64,000 nucleotides of DNA from assembly GCA_025618425.1 (NCBI GenBank), contig CM046846.1, positions 1,312,642 through 1,376,641 on the forward strand, read 5' to 3'. Below, piece after piece: positions 24,159-36,939 of the stretch (positions are counted from its first letter, which is position 1; every line of letters starts with the position of its first letter). Position numbers and translations under genes: made by a program. The notes beneath the pieces are model-generated. The model worked only from the letters and a program-made list of their open reading frames with translations, had not been told where the DNA came from and ran no database searches. Source of the DNA: Heliocidaris tuberculata. Taxonomy: Eukaryota; Echinodermata; Echinoidea; Camarodonta; Echinometridae.

Positions 24159-25917
24159 TCTTTGTGTCACCCATCCCACCCCGAGCAGCGTAGAATGATC
24201 CCAAATAAATTGTGATGATGCATTCCGTTCTGTTAAGGCAATGATTTGGGCAATGAGAGCTTCTCTGAGAAAAAAACAACAACAACAACCTAATTTAAGA
24301 GGCTTGTTAATCGAAACTGGCGAAACTGGGCCACAGCCCCAATCATCCACGACATTTGCGGCAACCACTTTGTTCTTTACCCGGAACAGGCACAGATTAA
24401 TGGATTTCCTAAACAGCTCCTTGATCTAGATATATGTATACTACCGCGGAGCTCCATAACGAATGCTTCGATGGGGGAAGCATTTAGGATTGTATGTATA
24501 CCTCAACCAAATGAATTCATCAATCAACCGGCTTTATTAAAAGCTTTCCGTGTTTAATTCTATTTTGATCACGTGGGTTCTGCTTTCTCACGTGATCAGC
24601 TGAAAGGATGTTTAGACAAATGATAATCATCAATCTAACTCGACTACGAGGTTACAAACATCATGCACTGGGTAACCGCATTTTACGTCATAGCATATAA
24701 ATGTGACAGAAAGGGTAATGGTGTAGCTATTTTCGTTTTTTATAAATCACAATCAGTCAGTTTTATAAAGGGGTTGGAGAGATGTAGACGATTACAGAGT
24801 GATTGGGAGCTAGACGTACTTCGTGACGTTGACTTTGAAAACTGCCCAACTTTAAGTCATGCAGCTGTGCATTTTACAATTTTGTTGCCGCTTTTCTCTA
24901 AAATAAGAGAGATTTGAAAAGCAGAATACGTGGGAAGGGGTCCAAAAAGAGAATGAAATGGAAAGCGATAAAAGATTGAAATAGTAAGAGATGAAACTTA
25001 CTGCGGTAATACGGGCAATGAATAAAATCGCCATTTCGTTGCCTAAACAGCTTTTTTCACCAATACGTTCACAAGCAAACGTCAGCGGTATTCTGAACAA
25101 ATTGCGTGACAAAGATGACCCAACTTTGGGATAATAATTATGCCTCTGCCAAAAAGTTCCACAACCACTTGATTCACACATGATATTACCACAGGCATAA
25201 GTCATAATATAAAGTCAAGTAGAATTTAATTTGCAGGGGGGGGGGGTCGAAATATTGGTAAATATTTAAAATGATCTAGAGTCCATATCCGTAACCTCGA
25301 AAAACAAATTTGAAAGGATGCCAAACATCATTCCCGACAAAGTAGTTGTAAAGCACTGACCTATTTTCATAATTATTTGCCTATGCAAACATGCCAGAGC
25401 AGGGTATAACAGGTCGGAATTCCAAGGGGGAAAGGGGTGGGGTCTTGAAAGAGGAAGATGTCAGAATACAAGCAAAGTAGGTGGATTCTTAGAGCAGGGC
25501 TCAACACTCATGTATACAAAATTTCAATCCGGGCCCCCTTAGAAAAAGTCAGGGTGAAGTCCTGCGAGAATGAAAAACCTTATTCGGATTAGGCCTATTC
25601 ACTCATGAAGGTAATTTCTCTAGTTTCAGGGGTACGCCCCCTCCCTACCTGCCTGATGCATCCTCTGTGAACCACTTTTCATGCGTTCTAAATTCCTTCT
25701 AGCAAAACATGTCCGCACATACAAGAACTCAATGCAAAACAAATTACGACTTTCAGGGGGTACGCTCACCCACCACCAACTTGTTTGCTCCCTCTTTTAA
25801 TTACCTCACCCCTGTTCCTGTTCTTGTATGATGACATAAAATGATGAGTAGGTAAATGATAATCATCAGTGTACTCGTCAACGAGGAGATTGCAAACTAA
25901 TTTCACGAGTTTCAAGG

Positions 25918-25935
25918 GGTACCCCCCCCCCCCAT
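25918..25935. repeat. Poly-C run
   Basis: Run of about a dozen C residues, one of the recurrent homopolymers of this window; another G run lies at about 25236-25247. Confidence 0.7.
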
Positions 25936-26369
25936 CCCCTCCCCTGTCTGCCCGGTGCATCCTCTCTTCATTACCTCTCCTTCGCTGTTGTTACCCGGCA
26001 GCGTTCTAACCTTCGGTCGTCACAGAGTAAACACAGTTATTATAATGTCTCGAGATTCACTGCTAGAATATCATTACTCACTCAGTATTATCATACAGAA
26101 AGATACTCCAGAGAAGAAGGAAACGTATATAGACAAACCAGAAAATGCAGAATGAACAGACTTTCAAATGCACATGTAGAAACTGCATAATATATGCTAT
26201 GTGTATTTATAAATGTACTGGTATATTGGAATTGATTCTCATTCCATCTGACGGTATTCATAATCATGAGATTATGATAATACCAGTGAATCTTTCTTTC
26301 ACGCAGATTGCTATTCAAAATGAATAAAATAAACATATCGCAATGAACATAAAAATAGTTAACATTTTT

Positions 26370-26515
26370 ATTACTGTTATATTTATTATTATTATTATCA
26401 TTACTACTACATGTACTATCATCATTATGATCATTATCATTATCATTATCATCATCGTAGTACAAGTACTACTGCTACAGTCTGCTACTACTACTATTAT
26501 GATTATCATTATTAC
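26370..26515. repeat. Degenerate (ATT/ATC/ACT)n trinucleotide region
   Basis: Imperfect array of ATT, ATC and ACT triplets. Apparent open frames on both strands here (poly-Ile, Tyr/His) are repeat artefacts. Confidence 0.75.
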
Positions 26516-27632
26516 TTTTTCTGTTGCTTTGCACGAAAATTAGTTCTTATTTTCAAATTGGAAGTGCACAGAAATTCATATATCATAATAAATATACTTT
26601 TTTACTGGGAAAACGGCAAAACAAATATTGACGGTAGACGTTTCACAAACATTTCAGTATACAGACCATCACTGTGAATATAAAAATCAGCGACTAAAGA
26701 TTTAGACAGATATATATCTGACTTTCTGTAACAACAAAATTTTAAAGATTTTCACTATATAGAACAGGCAGTATAATCAGGATTCAGGATTAGTCAGCAG
26801 GATGATAGTAGGTATATTCGATTCAAAGTCAATAACAAAACTCACCTTGAAAGATATATCTCCTTGTTTCCTTTGCGACAAATTTTGAAATACGTTTCTG
26901 ATGACAACATTAACCAATAAAACACTCATGTTGTTGAACAACCTGTCTTTCGCAAGTTTCCTCTAGTAAATGGAGAAAATCTTTTCTAACAAAGGTCGAG
27001 GAAAGACATCTCAGTTGCAGCATCCTACACCCCTACATCGTCATCTATGGAAGACGAGCATAGTTCTGCTGTAATGTGTTCTACAAATTCCTCCACCATT
27101 AGTAATTGCAGAAACCCAAGATCGATGATCAAGCATGTCAAGTGAGCTATCTCTTCGTCACTGCCTGTGTATTTGTACGGTTTCTCTTCCCTAAAAAGAT
27201 ACACGCGTTTGTTTTATTATGTACAGTCTCACATAATGAGCAACGGGGGTGTGAAACTCTTTTCATGAAAACGATTGATTCTAAACGGCCTTCTCGTTGC
27301 AGGCGACACTTCGAAAGTGGGCAGTACTGTGGCGACAAAATTAATCTGTCACATGCTCGGTATAGATTAGTGAAACCGAGACCAAACGATTAAGTGGTTT
27401 GTTTTCATAAAAACTGTCATGTGATCACTTTGCTCAACATTAACGAGTACTATGAATCGTATGTTTTTTTATCACCGTATATGAATTATCTATAACATAA
27501 ATAACATAATAATTTGTATATTTGTATAATTGATTCTTTTGAGGAAAGGATCTTTCGAAAGAAACTAATATGATGTTGGGATTAGGCACTAGGATTATTG
27601 ACCATTTTTTGGAGGGATGGGCCCTATAGAAG

Positions 27633-27647
27633 CCCCCCCCCCCCCCC
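27633..27647. repeat. Poly-C run
   Basis: About 15 consecutive C residues flanked by AAG and GGTAAG. Confidence 0.8.
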
Positions 27648-28249
27648 GGTAAGTGCGCCCGGTTATAATACTTCATTATGATTCATTGATCCTTATCAAA
27701 AGTAAATCACTATTCCATAAAAAGTACACTAAATCAACTAGTCCCAAGACTTACTAGTGTATACAACCTATGCAAATACCATTTATTAGAGATAGATTCG
27801 CAGATCTTGAATGATGGATTTATTCAATTTTTACTGGGAAGGGGTAACTGCCTCAAAGCCAAAAGCCTCTACCCCGCCCCCAGGACCAACATCCCTGCAG
27901 TTTACTCTATTACAGCAGTCTTTGCATGTATGTGCAGGTGGTGGGAGGTAAATAAACACACGGTATTGTGGAACGATAGTCTGCCTAAAGATGGCGCTAA
28001 TTTTCTATTCACAAAATACACCGTTCAGTAGTAGTCAAACCATGCAGGGAGGCACTCTTCCACCTCCCTGGTCAAACCATCGTCGATGAGTCAAACGAGT
28101 ATAAAACGGTAATTATCGTACGAGCAGAGATTTACATTAATTATGAAGTTCTTTATACATCAGTATATGAAATATATTGTGTAATAATCTTGAAGAATTT
28201 GGCCTTTTGATATCAGATAACAGAAAACGCTGAATGAGCGCATAAAGGA

Positions 28250-28345
28250 GACTTGGTCGGTTTAGTGGTCGGCACTCAGGTCTGGACAGTAAACCGACTC
28301 GGTTTCAGATCCGAGTCTCATGTGATGATGATGATGATGACGTCT
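28250..28345 (+). mobile_element. tRNA-like SINE head with (GATGAT)n tail
   Basis: CGGTTTAGTGGTCGGCACTC resembles the box-A half of a tRNA, and GGTTTCAGATCC some 30 bp later resembles box B. A seven-pair stem GACTCGG/CCGAGTC encloses the presumed T loop. An acceptor stem is not evident and the head is followed directly by a GATGATGATG tail, which fits a tRNA-derived SINE rather than a working tRNA. The 3' boundary is uncertain. Confidence 0.5.
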
Positions 28346-29429
28346 GTCCAAGAAACTAGGCATTTACAGATGAATAAGCTTCAAAACCAACAAATGATAC
28401 TCGAGTTTTCACATTGTCTATGTCCCCAAGATCAAAATCCATTTCATGCATATTGTTATTGTGTTATTTGGTTGCCTTCACTGTCAAAACACAAAGTATG
28501 TGACAATTGTATACTACATCATGTAATAACTCAGTCACACCGCCAAACCGATTCCAAACCGATTCCATTCCGGGCAATGTAATTTTTTGATCAATCTACT
28601 GTCGGTGTCGTGTGACTGGGGGTATCAGTATGTGTTGTTTGTTCGTTGATTTTATTTCTGCGTTCAATAGCATGATACAAAATATAATAATATTACAGAA
28701 AAAATATATAAACACACATTGTCAGACATTAACAATTTACTTCTTAAATACAAAGAAAATATGTATACAATATGGTAAATTAACATTTTACAATTAACAG
28801 AATTTGTGAACGCAGGAGACCGTCATCATGAGCGAGTTGCTTGATGTCATGCTCTGTCGTAAAATATGAACGACAACAGCAACAGCAAACAACAACGTTT
28901 CGTAAATAATGTACGTCATTCTAACACTACAACATGTGTTCAGTATATCTCGTACTCTATTCATCACCTCATTAAAAAAAAAAGTATTATCATATAAAAG
29001 TTCAATCAACGGGTAGACTGGTGAATTTCTGAACGATTCTGTGGACAAACAAGAATGCCACGACTTTTTGACCTGTCAGACGTACGCACAGGGCGTGAAC
29101 TACGCAACGTCACCCATCCGTTTATTACATACCAACGATTGATTATTCTATCAGATTTCTTTTATTTTACTTGCTAAAATAGCAACATGATGTATCTAGA
29201 TGCATTCAATCACTTGCATGATAACTGATAGACAATGTGTATTTCTAATTTATAGTTTAATTCCAAATACATTTTTTGTGAGAATTCCCTTACAGTAGAG
29301 TAAATAACTGCAATTAATTAAAGTTTGTACTATTTTTGTAGTATGCATGTATAGCCTCTTTGTGAAGGCCGATATACCATTCCTACATAATTTGAAGTAA
29401 TAAAAGCTATTCAAACTCACAACACAGCA

Positions 29430-29460
29430 AAATAAAGAAATTTAATGTAATGTAATGTTA
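29430..29460 (+). repeat. AATAAA followed by (TAATG)n: LINE-type 3' tail
   Basis: AATAAAGAAATT followed by two to three TAATG copies. An AATAAA-like signal followed by a short pentanucleotide array is the usual end of CR1/L2-type LINE insertions. No reverse-transcriptase frame precedes it, so the copy would be strongly 5'-truncated. Confidence 0.4.
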
Positions 29461-31830
29461 ATGGTCAGAGTTGCAATCATTACTTCACCCATCATGGTAT
29501 AGTCATCATCATATCAATCAGAGTTATTTTTCTTCTCATCGCGTGTATTTTTCTGTTATTTTTTGACTCGTTACTCAAAAGATCATGCATATTTTGTTGG
29601 TGTAATCACTATATTTGTTTCATCTCATTTTTTCTTTTCTTATCTTATCGCTTCAAAATATTTCCCTGTTAAAATCATGTTGAACATCTAAATACTCATG
29701 TTTGTATGATTATCTCGTCTCCAAAAATAATGATGTGACTGATAGGTACATGTACATAGTTGAAGTGATAACTCATTATGTTCTCGCAGTTTGCGAACTA
29801 GGATGATTAAAGATCATTATCTGGATTTGTCAACAATTAATCTTCTCATTCATCCCTTACTCATCACTGGACAATGCTAATTATGCTTGATGACAAGTCT
29901 CTTGATCCACCTATAAATTAATCTTCTCAAATCTCCTCTAATCCTCACACGAGTTTGACTTCGTACATTCCAAATATACCTTTGTCGAATAACTTCGTAT
30001 GGCTAGAGGTTATGGCTAGGCCAATATTCCTCTACAATAAAATAAAATTAAACTTTATTATAATGAGATCTTGTAAGCATTTTTCACAGTGTATAAGGCA
30101 TATAATACTGCAGTAAAAACAGCAAAACATTACCCTTTTGCAGAATAAATCACACATTTGAAATGGACTAAGTGCATGGTCACAAACCATTATAGTTACG
30201 TGAGGATATAACTCCGAGTTGATGAATGCACTATAAGTATAAAGTTTGTTTGTTTGTTGTTGTTTTTTAAAAGAAAGAATTACAGAGGTATCGTTTTTTA
30301 TCATTATATCCCTCGTCAAGTCAATTTCTAGACTAAAATATTTACATTTTACGGACAAGTATTCTGATTATGTCACTTTCGTTTTGTTCTTATGAGGAAA
30401 GTGTGAGAGTATTGACTCTCAATACTCTTGACAGAAATAAAAAGGATTATATTAGCAAAATGGAAATGTGATAATTATATGGCGTTTATTCATTGTTTTT
30501 TCATCTCTCCCTAGAAATGAATATTTTTAATGAATATTTTGACTCTTTACAGGGGATCCTCCCTCCTATGGTTGTTAAAACCAGGTCATTTTGATTAGTG
30601 CTTATTCGTTTAACTTTTGAGCAGCATTAAGGAAAACAGAAAACGTATATAGATGCATAGCATGCAACTTGCTCTCCAGATTGGAGAAACTCTCCTTGCT
30701 ACAGCAATTGAATAAAAATGAAGGGTAAATTCACTGATGTCTTATAGCTGTGCAGCGAGGAAAGCGAGTGTTTATGGAATTTAAAACTCACTAGAGAGGG
30801 ATAAAAAAATACAGAGGTCACGGCTCTTGATATGGATCTAATCGCGTCACCGGCTGAGAATGTGAAATAACATCCATATGACATGCATAATGATTCACAT
30901 TGCATACTCCGGGATGTTTTCACTTGTTTGTTCACAATAAATACTGTAAAAAATTCAAGGTACATCGAAGGCAAACAGATTTGAAAACCAGTTATTTGTC
31001 TAAGAAATGAAAACAATAACAATCCTCCCTAATCATTTATCTTTGCAGTTCAATATAATGAAGAAAAAATAAATGAATGTACATGACTGGATTCCAGTAT
31101 TCCTCTATAAATTTTGAGTGAATTCAACTCCAGAGGAACCTTATTATGACTCCTCTGCATCAAGAGAGAACATGGATCAGCCGGGGGGGTGAAATTCCCT
31201 TCTCTCTGGAGTCTGGATAATATACAGGCCTCGACTCAAGGAAACAGCAAATCTTTTCTTGAATATATTTAATATTTTCTTGAATTTTCTTGTATATTAC
31301 ATGTGTCTTTAAAAAGGGGGAAATGAAAAGAAAGGAGAATGCATTCATATCCTGTGTAAAGGAACTATATACTCTCCAATGGGGGAACGATCGAGGAAAG
31401 GATTTCTATACGTTTAGAATAGAATTCCACCAAGGGTCAATGCATATTTTATTACATGGGGCCACAGGAGTGACACAATGGCGAGGACCTTGTTTACTTG
31501 AAGGAGAAAGTCAAACGCTCTATATTTATTTTCGCCCTTCTACAATCACGACTGCCTTCAAAACGTGTAAAGCAATCATCTTCTAGCAGACAAGGTTTTG
31601 CAGATGATAAAACAGAAACGGGAAGCACGTATAGACGCAGTGAGTATGAATAACAACAATGCAAAAGCACTATTATGCTAGTATATTATTCGGATTGTGC
31701 AAAAACATGAAAAAGGATGAAAAGAGTTGCGGGTCTAATGGATTCGGAGACACATAAAACCCAGTTCATTCATGTTAAATAATATATAATTGGGATGGGG
31801 TAGAATCTGTTGTTGGTACACAAAGCTTAC

Positions 31831-32090
31831 CGGGTTTGAGAGGCGGCATAGTGGACGGCCCAGGTCGCAAACATCCCCGTAACCACAGCTATGAGTCCAA
31901 AGAGAGCGTAGAACGACTCGAACATGTTGCCGAGCAGACAGACCCGGTATACTGTGCCGCCCGGCATTTCGTACGATTCGTATTTGCCCTTGCTATCTTC
32001 ATCTTCGATTTGCAACCTGGAAACATCTGTTACGCTCCCGCTAGACGCACTTTCAGGAGGTTTTTCCTTTTCCCCCGCCACCGACGACAT
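31831..32090 (-). CDS. First exon (1a) of the acidic AKAP-like gene, with membrane segment
   Basis: Read from ATG at 32090 (in AAAAATGTCG context). The open frame extends upstream to about 32153 without another ATG and meets a TGA near 32195, so this ATG is the best start. The exon gives 86 codons plus two bases and stops at donor ACCCG|GTAAGC. Joining CG to the A at 12682 gives Arg and keeps the frame into EESDEDE. The head is Ser/Glu/Lys-rich (MSSVAGEKEKPPES), followed by one hydrophobic span at residues 58-81 (ESFYALFGLIAVVTGMFATW). With the span near the N-terminus and the acidic body after it, the body would face one side of a membrane; which membrane cannot be told. Predicted protein length with this exon is 2018 aa. 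Confidence 0.65.
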
Positions 32091-33590
32091 TTTTGGAGCA
32101 GCGTTTGCAGACGACAGTTCGGTGTTGCTGACTGATGATGCTATCGATTGCACGTTTGGTGTGATCGGCCGGCGAATACTTCCGCAAAATGATCATTCAA
32201 CATGTTTAAAGGTATAGTATACATTGTATATCCACTATTGTGAATATGAACTTGAGTTGAATAGTCTGACAAATTAACATCCTAGTCAGAGAGCGATGAC
32301 AACAAAAAATCCTTCCGAAATGGCTGGATCAAAATGACTGGAAACTAGACTGACCAACTCATCAACGCCGTGATGATACTTTGCACCCAATCAAATATTG
32401 ATTAAACGCCGATCAAACAAAACTGATGTCACAGTGAGAAAACAAAACATTTCCGAGATAGCATTATATGCTTTTCATCAGATCAACTAGAAAAATTCAT
32501 TATCTTCCAGGCAGCGTTCCCTAGATACCGCGATTCACAAAGTGGTCTATAAGAACCCAAGTTGACAGTACATATACGACTTCAATTTGTCGTATTCTGA
32601 TCATGTAAATACAACTTTACAATCGACCTTTAGATTTTTGGCCAACAAAAGCACTATTGTAGCTTCGCCAAGAATTTGAATAGTATGAAAGGACTTGATG
32701 AAGTGTGAGTGCACGTGCCTAGGAATATAGTCCTAGCAATTGCAGTGGGAACAACAAGTAGAAAAGAACATAGTTCCTGCCACGGAAAATAGTGGAAATA
32801 AAAACCTCACAAACCAACTAGGCACAAAAGTACACATCAATAAATTAAAGGCATAAATGATAAACCATAAGGTTAAAACATCATTGTGGCAAAACATGAT
32901 CTTGGCAAAACTCCAACTGCCGAATGCATATACACTGTGCATAGACCTTGACTTTTGTAGAATTTCACGGTTCTATACCTGAAGTATAAATAGCTCATGG
33001 TTTGACGTTTGACATCCCTTAAACATGTTAAATGCAATACAATATAGTTTGGTGAAGTGGTAAGATTGCTCTCTGTAAAATTACCAGATATAGAAATACA
33101 TGTACAAGTAATGGTTATGATCTTCATAATATTTTGAATATGTATATAGCCGTATAAAACATCTGGTGGCTTTTCTGATGTTTTTAACAAGAAATGCACA
33201 ACACATGTATTTTGCTTCAAATGGGCCTCCATTCTGTATAAAGGGTATAAATTGGGGATCTAAATTAGTTCCTAACTGTATAGGGTTAACATGATCAGCA
33301 GTCATATATTTTGTGCCTTCACTATTCATGGTTGAAATCATGTACCTTTAACCCCATAAATGTGCTTTTGTTTTGTGGACTGAGTTCTACACCGCATACT
33401 TTGAAATCATTAAACGGAACATCGATTTCCTGAGATAATAGAATGACACATTGATAGATAAGATATCCAAAGTCTTCATTCAAGAGCTTCTCTTAATGTT
33501 TGATATTACATCTGATTACACGTCGACTTTGAACTATTGAACTTACGTTTATTTGTTTGCCTAAAGTTCATTTTGGAGTCTAATGTTTTC

Positions 33591-33864
33591 CAGTGGTGTA
33601 GCTATGGGGGCCCCAGTGCACGCCCCCATGCACCTAATGAATGGCGAAAAAAAGAAGAGATAGATAGAAGGATAAAGGGGAAATGGAAGGGGCAGCAAAC
33701 CTGAAATAAAAATGAATAGGACCCCATCCCATATCTCCCCTTTTCGGCTGCCTTTTTTAAATTCGTACTTCCTAAATCAAGCAAGTCCGATGGCGGACCA
33801 GTGCCCCCCCCCCCCCCCCCATGCCAGTGCTCCCTCATTGATTATGGAGCAAGCTATACCACTC
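33591..33864. mobile_element. hAT-like MITE remnant
   Basis: Left end CAGTGGTGTAGCTATGG, right end AAGCTATACCACT, which is its imperfect reverse complement. CAGTGG-type ends are common in hAT elements. No 8-bp target duplication is evident, and the interior contains a 16-base C run, so this is probably a decayed copy. Confidence 0.5.
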
Positions 33865-34009
33865 GCACTGAGTGTCATTATTTTCATCATCATCAATGCT
33901 GGCGGAGCCAGGAATTTAGAGGACGCAGATATGAAATAGATTGAGTTCCTGCAAGTAAGCTAAGGACCTACATTCTTTTGCACATTTTCTACCCGCATAC
34001 ATGTAGATT

Positions 34010-34592
34010 TTCCCGCCAATTTTCATCACCATTTCATGCAATTTTTAAAATGAATTTTCAGTTTCCTCCCCGACATTGTGGAATGTGCGAATGCTCGTTT
34101 CAATTTCGTCTTTGGTCAATCAATTTTGAAACATTCAGTTTCGTGCTTTGTCACCCGTTTTCGTCACCCGTTTTCGTCAATTGCAATTCATATTCGTCGG
34201 TCGCAGTAGCCTGGTAGCTGAGCACGAGACAGCAAAATCAATTTCGTCTATTGGCATTCATTTTCGTCAATTTTTCTCTCTGAATTTTTTTTAAATGGTT
34301 CAATAGCTGGTTTACCCTCTATAATTATAAGGGCCCATATAACACTTGACGAATTTGAATGACAAAATAATTAATTTGTGTGACAAAATGACGAATTTGA
34401 TCCTAGCATTCCCAAACTCGCTTAGCGACAGAAACGAATTTTAGTGATGCTTAATTTTTAAAATTTAATTGACAAAAAACGAATATGAATGACAATGTGA
34501 CGAAATTAAACTGAGGATTTGAACGCAGTAAGCTTCTGACGAAATAAAACTGAAAATTTATGAAATTGAATGAAGAGTTGACGAAAATGGGC
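34010..34592. repeat. Degenerate inverted repeat of (A)TTTCGTCA words
   Basis: The left half is full of TTTCGTCAATT and ATTCATTTTCGTC words; the right half is full of the complements GACGAATTTGAATGACAAA. The two halves thus form a loose palindrome of about 580 bp made from short internal repeats. Confidence 0.6.
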
Positions 34593-36699
34593 CGGAAAAA
34601 ACTATAGTATACCTCCTCCATTTCTAAGCGCCCTCCCCCCCCCCCCCTCCCCTCTTCCCATCCCGTTTTCTTCAAGTTCAACTCCTCCGATGTACTTTGT
34701 AATTTTTGAAGATGTAGCAATCGCATACATTTTCTAAAAATCTATAACATGCCCAACATTCTTTCCCCAAAATGTTTTGTTATATTTCCAAAACAATATG
34801 ATACGTTTTCTGACAGCTCTTGATTTTTTGACAGTCCTCCTGCCAAGACCCTCTGAGATATTTACGCTCGGTAGGGGTGTATTATTCCCAATCACAGTCA
34901 TCGTTTGCATGGGGAGAGGAACAAATACCAGACCCTGGAAGGCGAATGGAAACCGAGAAATACCCCTTGATTATGCCCAAACTCCTAAAGGAATGTTATC
35001 GCAGAAAGTGGTCAAATATTATGAATCATGCGTTCATATCGGCCTTTGTCTGAGCAGTCTGAGCGAGTTATGTCCTCTTTCCTGCTATTTAATCTAGGAT
35101 ATTTAAATGATTGAAACCATTTGTATAGTCACAAAAATATTCAACGTTTGCCTTCCTCCTTTTATATTGGCAAAAACGTTTGATTTTCGACGTTTTTGTA
35201 TGTGCATTGTCAAAAACTCTTCTCTCCCTCTCTCGCTCTCTCGTTTCCTTCGCGTTCATGCACGATGTAATAAATGTTATGCCTGGGAAAGGCGCTGTTT
35301 GCGTTTTTATTTTCTTCTTTTTTCTCTCTCTCTTCTTTTTTTTTTCTCCCTCTCTTTTCTCAAATTATCAGACGGGACTCCGTGACCTGCACGTCGGCTT
35401 TTGTCATATTTGATTCCCGCAAATATCGTTTGATGCCTGAAAATAATGACTGCCATAGAGAGGAAACGTCTATGAAAGCTGACCTTTGATTCTTTTTTTT
35501 TTTTTTTTTTTCCTTCGTTTTCATCTGTCAGTTATTAATACTCGACGCTGTGCATATTTTGTACTGTTAGTTTCAATGTTAGAAGGGGAATTTCGATCAC
35601 GGTGATTTGCGTGCTGTTTCCAAACTTCACCTTTGTACTTTTCCTCGCATGATAACAGCAACTTCTTCAAAGAATTCCCATATCAAGTCTCTTGTCTCAG
35701 ATCTGGAATATAAGCTTTCACATTTTTCTTAAAACCCAAAAGAAAAATACTACCAAGAACTGAATAATCCGAGAACTTCACCATACTTAAATTGGAATTA
35801 TCAAGAAACTGACGATTAATATTATAAAATTAGAGTATATTTCAAGCAATCATAAAACAACTGAATATTTACTCTGAAAGAAAACACGGAATTCGAGTTT
35901 CCATGAATATTTTTGGTCATGTAAGTTTATTTTTTCGAGTACTATGCAGTTGTTCAAATATTATGTCAACTTGTTTATCAAAGACTTCGTTTATCAAATG
36001 GCATGTACAAATGACATATCGTCACCATGTTGACTACATGGACCCACAAGTTATACACTTTGGTATACTTATATCCGGTTATTTAAGAAAACGAATTCAC
36101 CTCGAGATGATTTTTTTTTCTTTTTTTCTTTTTTTTTTTTTTGGTACCACTTCTTTGCAGTTCTAAAAAAATACTCGTCCGGTGACCAAACTTTATACGG
36201 CTTCTCTCATAACCACTTTTCCAGACAAAACAAAATTTTGATCGTCATAAAGAATTAACCAGTTGTTTTCGAGAATCGAGATAATTATAGACACTGGCAG
36301 GGCGAGACTTGTTGAAGGTGGGCACAGATGGGGTGACCCCAAGTTGGGGTGACCCCCAAGTTCCGAGGATGATTTCTTGTTCTAGCGGATGGACAGTGGC
36401 CATGGCTCCCTTGTGTCCTGCCCCTCCCCCGATACGCCTATGATTATGGGCATGTTCTATATAGGCCTATTTTACTGTTCAAGACACTGGCGTTTGGTTG
36501 CCTCGACTGAAAATGTGTAAGCACTCATTACATGACCAATCTCAAACAGCGTGATACTGATATTACAAAGGTTTGTGATAAATGAAAAATCTTTTTTTCT
36601 TTCTTTTTTTTTTTAGATTATTGACTCTCGTTCAGCACTGGAACATTTTCAAATATCAATTTTGATATGTACTTCGTCCATCCACCATTCGTGACATTG

Positions 36700-36939
36700 T
36701 ATACGCCTACATATTAATGATTACAGTATTGTATTGCCTCAGAATTGTGATGCTTATTTTGTTTTGTTCTAATTCGCTTTGTGTTTACTTTTGTTTTTCT
36801 TGTTGTTTTGTTACTTCCCAGTGATTGCTATTTTGTTTTGATCTTTAATTTCTGTAAACTATTTCTGTATTATGTTGATGATAATCCAAAATTGGATTTT
36901 AAATCAATAAAGTGATTTGATTTGATTTGATTTGATTTG
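36700..36939 (+). mobile_element. LINE 3' end with (TTTGA)n tail
   Basis: T/G-rich 3'-UTR-like sequence ending AATCAATAAAGTGATTTGATTTGATTTG, i.e. AATAAA followed by a GATTT pentamer array. This is typical of CR1/L2-clade non-LTR retrotransposons. No ORF2 remnant is visible upstream, so it is a 5'-truncated copy. Confidence 0.55.

Larger units (their letters stand above)
20505..31830 (-). other. Upstream intron/intergenic stretch of the acidic gene
   Basis: 11 kb between exon 1b and the donor of exon 1a. No exon is supported here. It holds the nested palindromic elements at 21584-22315, a short MITE (23722-23854), CT microsatellites, a poly-C run at 27633-27647, a tRNA-like SINE head (about 28250-28345) and a LINE-type tail at 29430-29460. 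The sequence from 30,000 to 31,800 is AT-rich and shows no recognisable element. Confidence 0.55.

Noticed and set aside
24663..24917. 84-codon plus-strand frame with ordinary amino-acid composition
   Set aside because: No signal peptide, domain, promoter or splice evidence; length within chance expectation for 64 kb.
27106..27393. 95-codon plus-strand frame with Cys and His residues
   Set aside because: Residue spacing does not match a zinc-binding family that I recognise and no exon borders frame it.
28253..28330. Functional tRNA gene
   Set aside because: Box-A and box-B-like parts and a T-arm-like stem are present, but there is no acceptor stem and a GATGAT tail follows directly; a SINE head fits better.
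32091..32153. Upstream extension of exon 1a starting MQSIASSV
   Set aside because: The first codon there is GTG, not ATG; the first in-frame ATG is at 32090.
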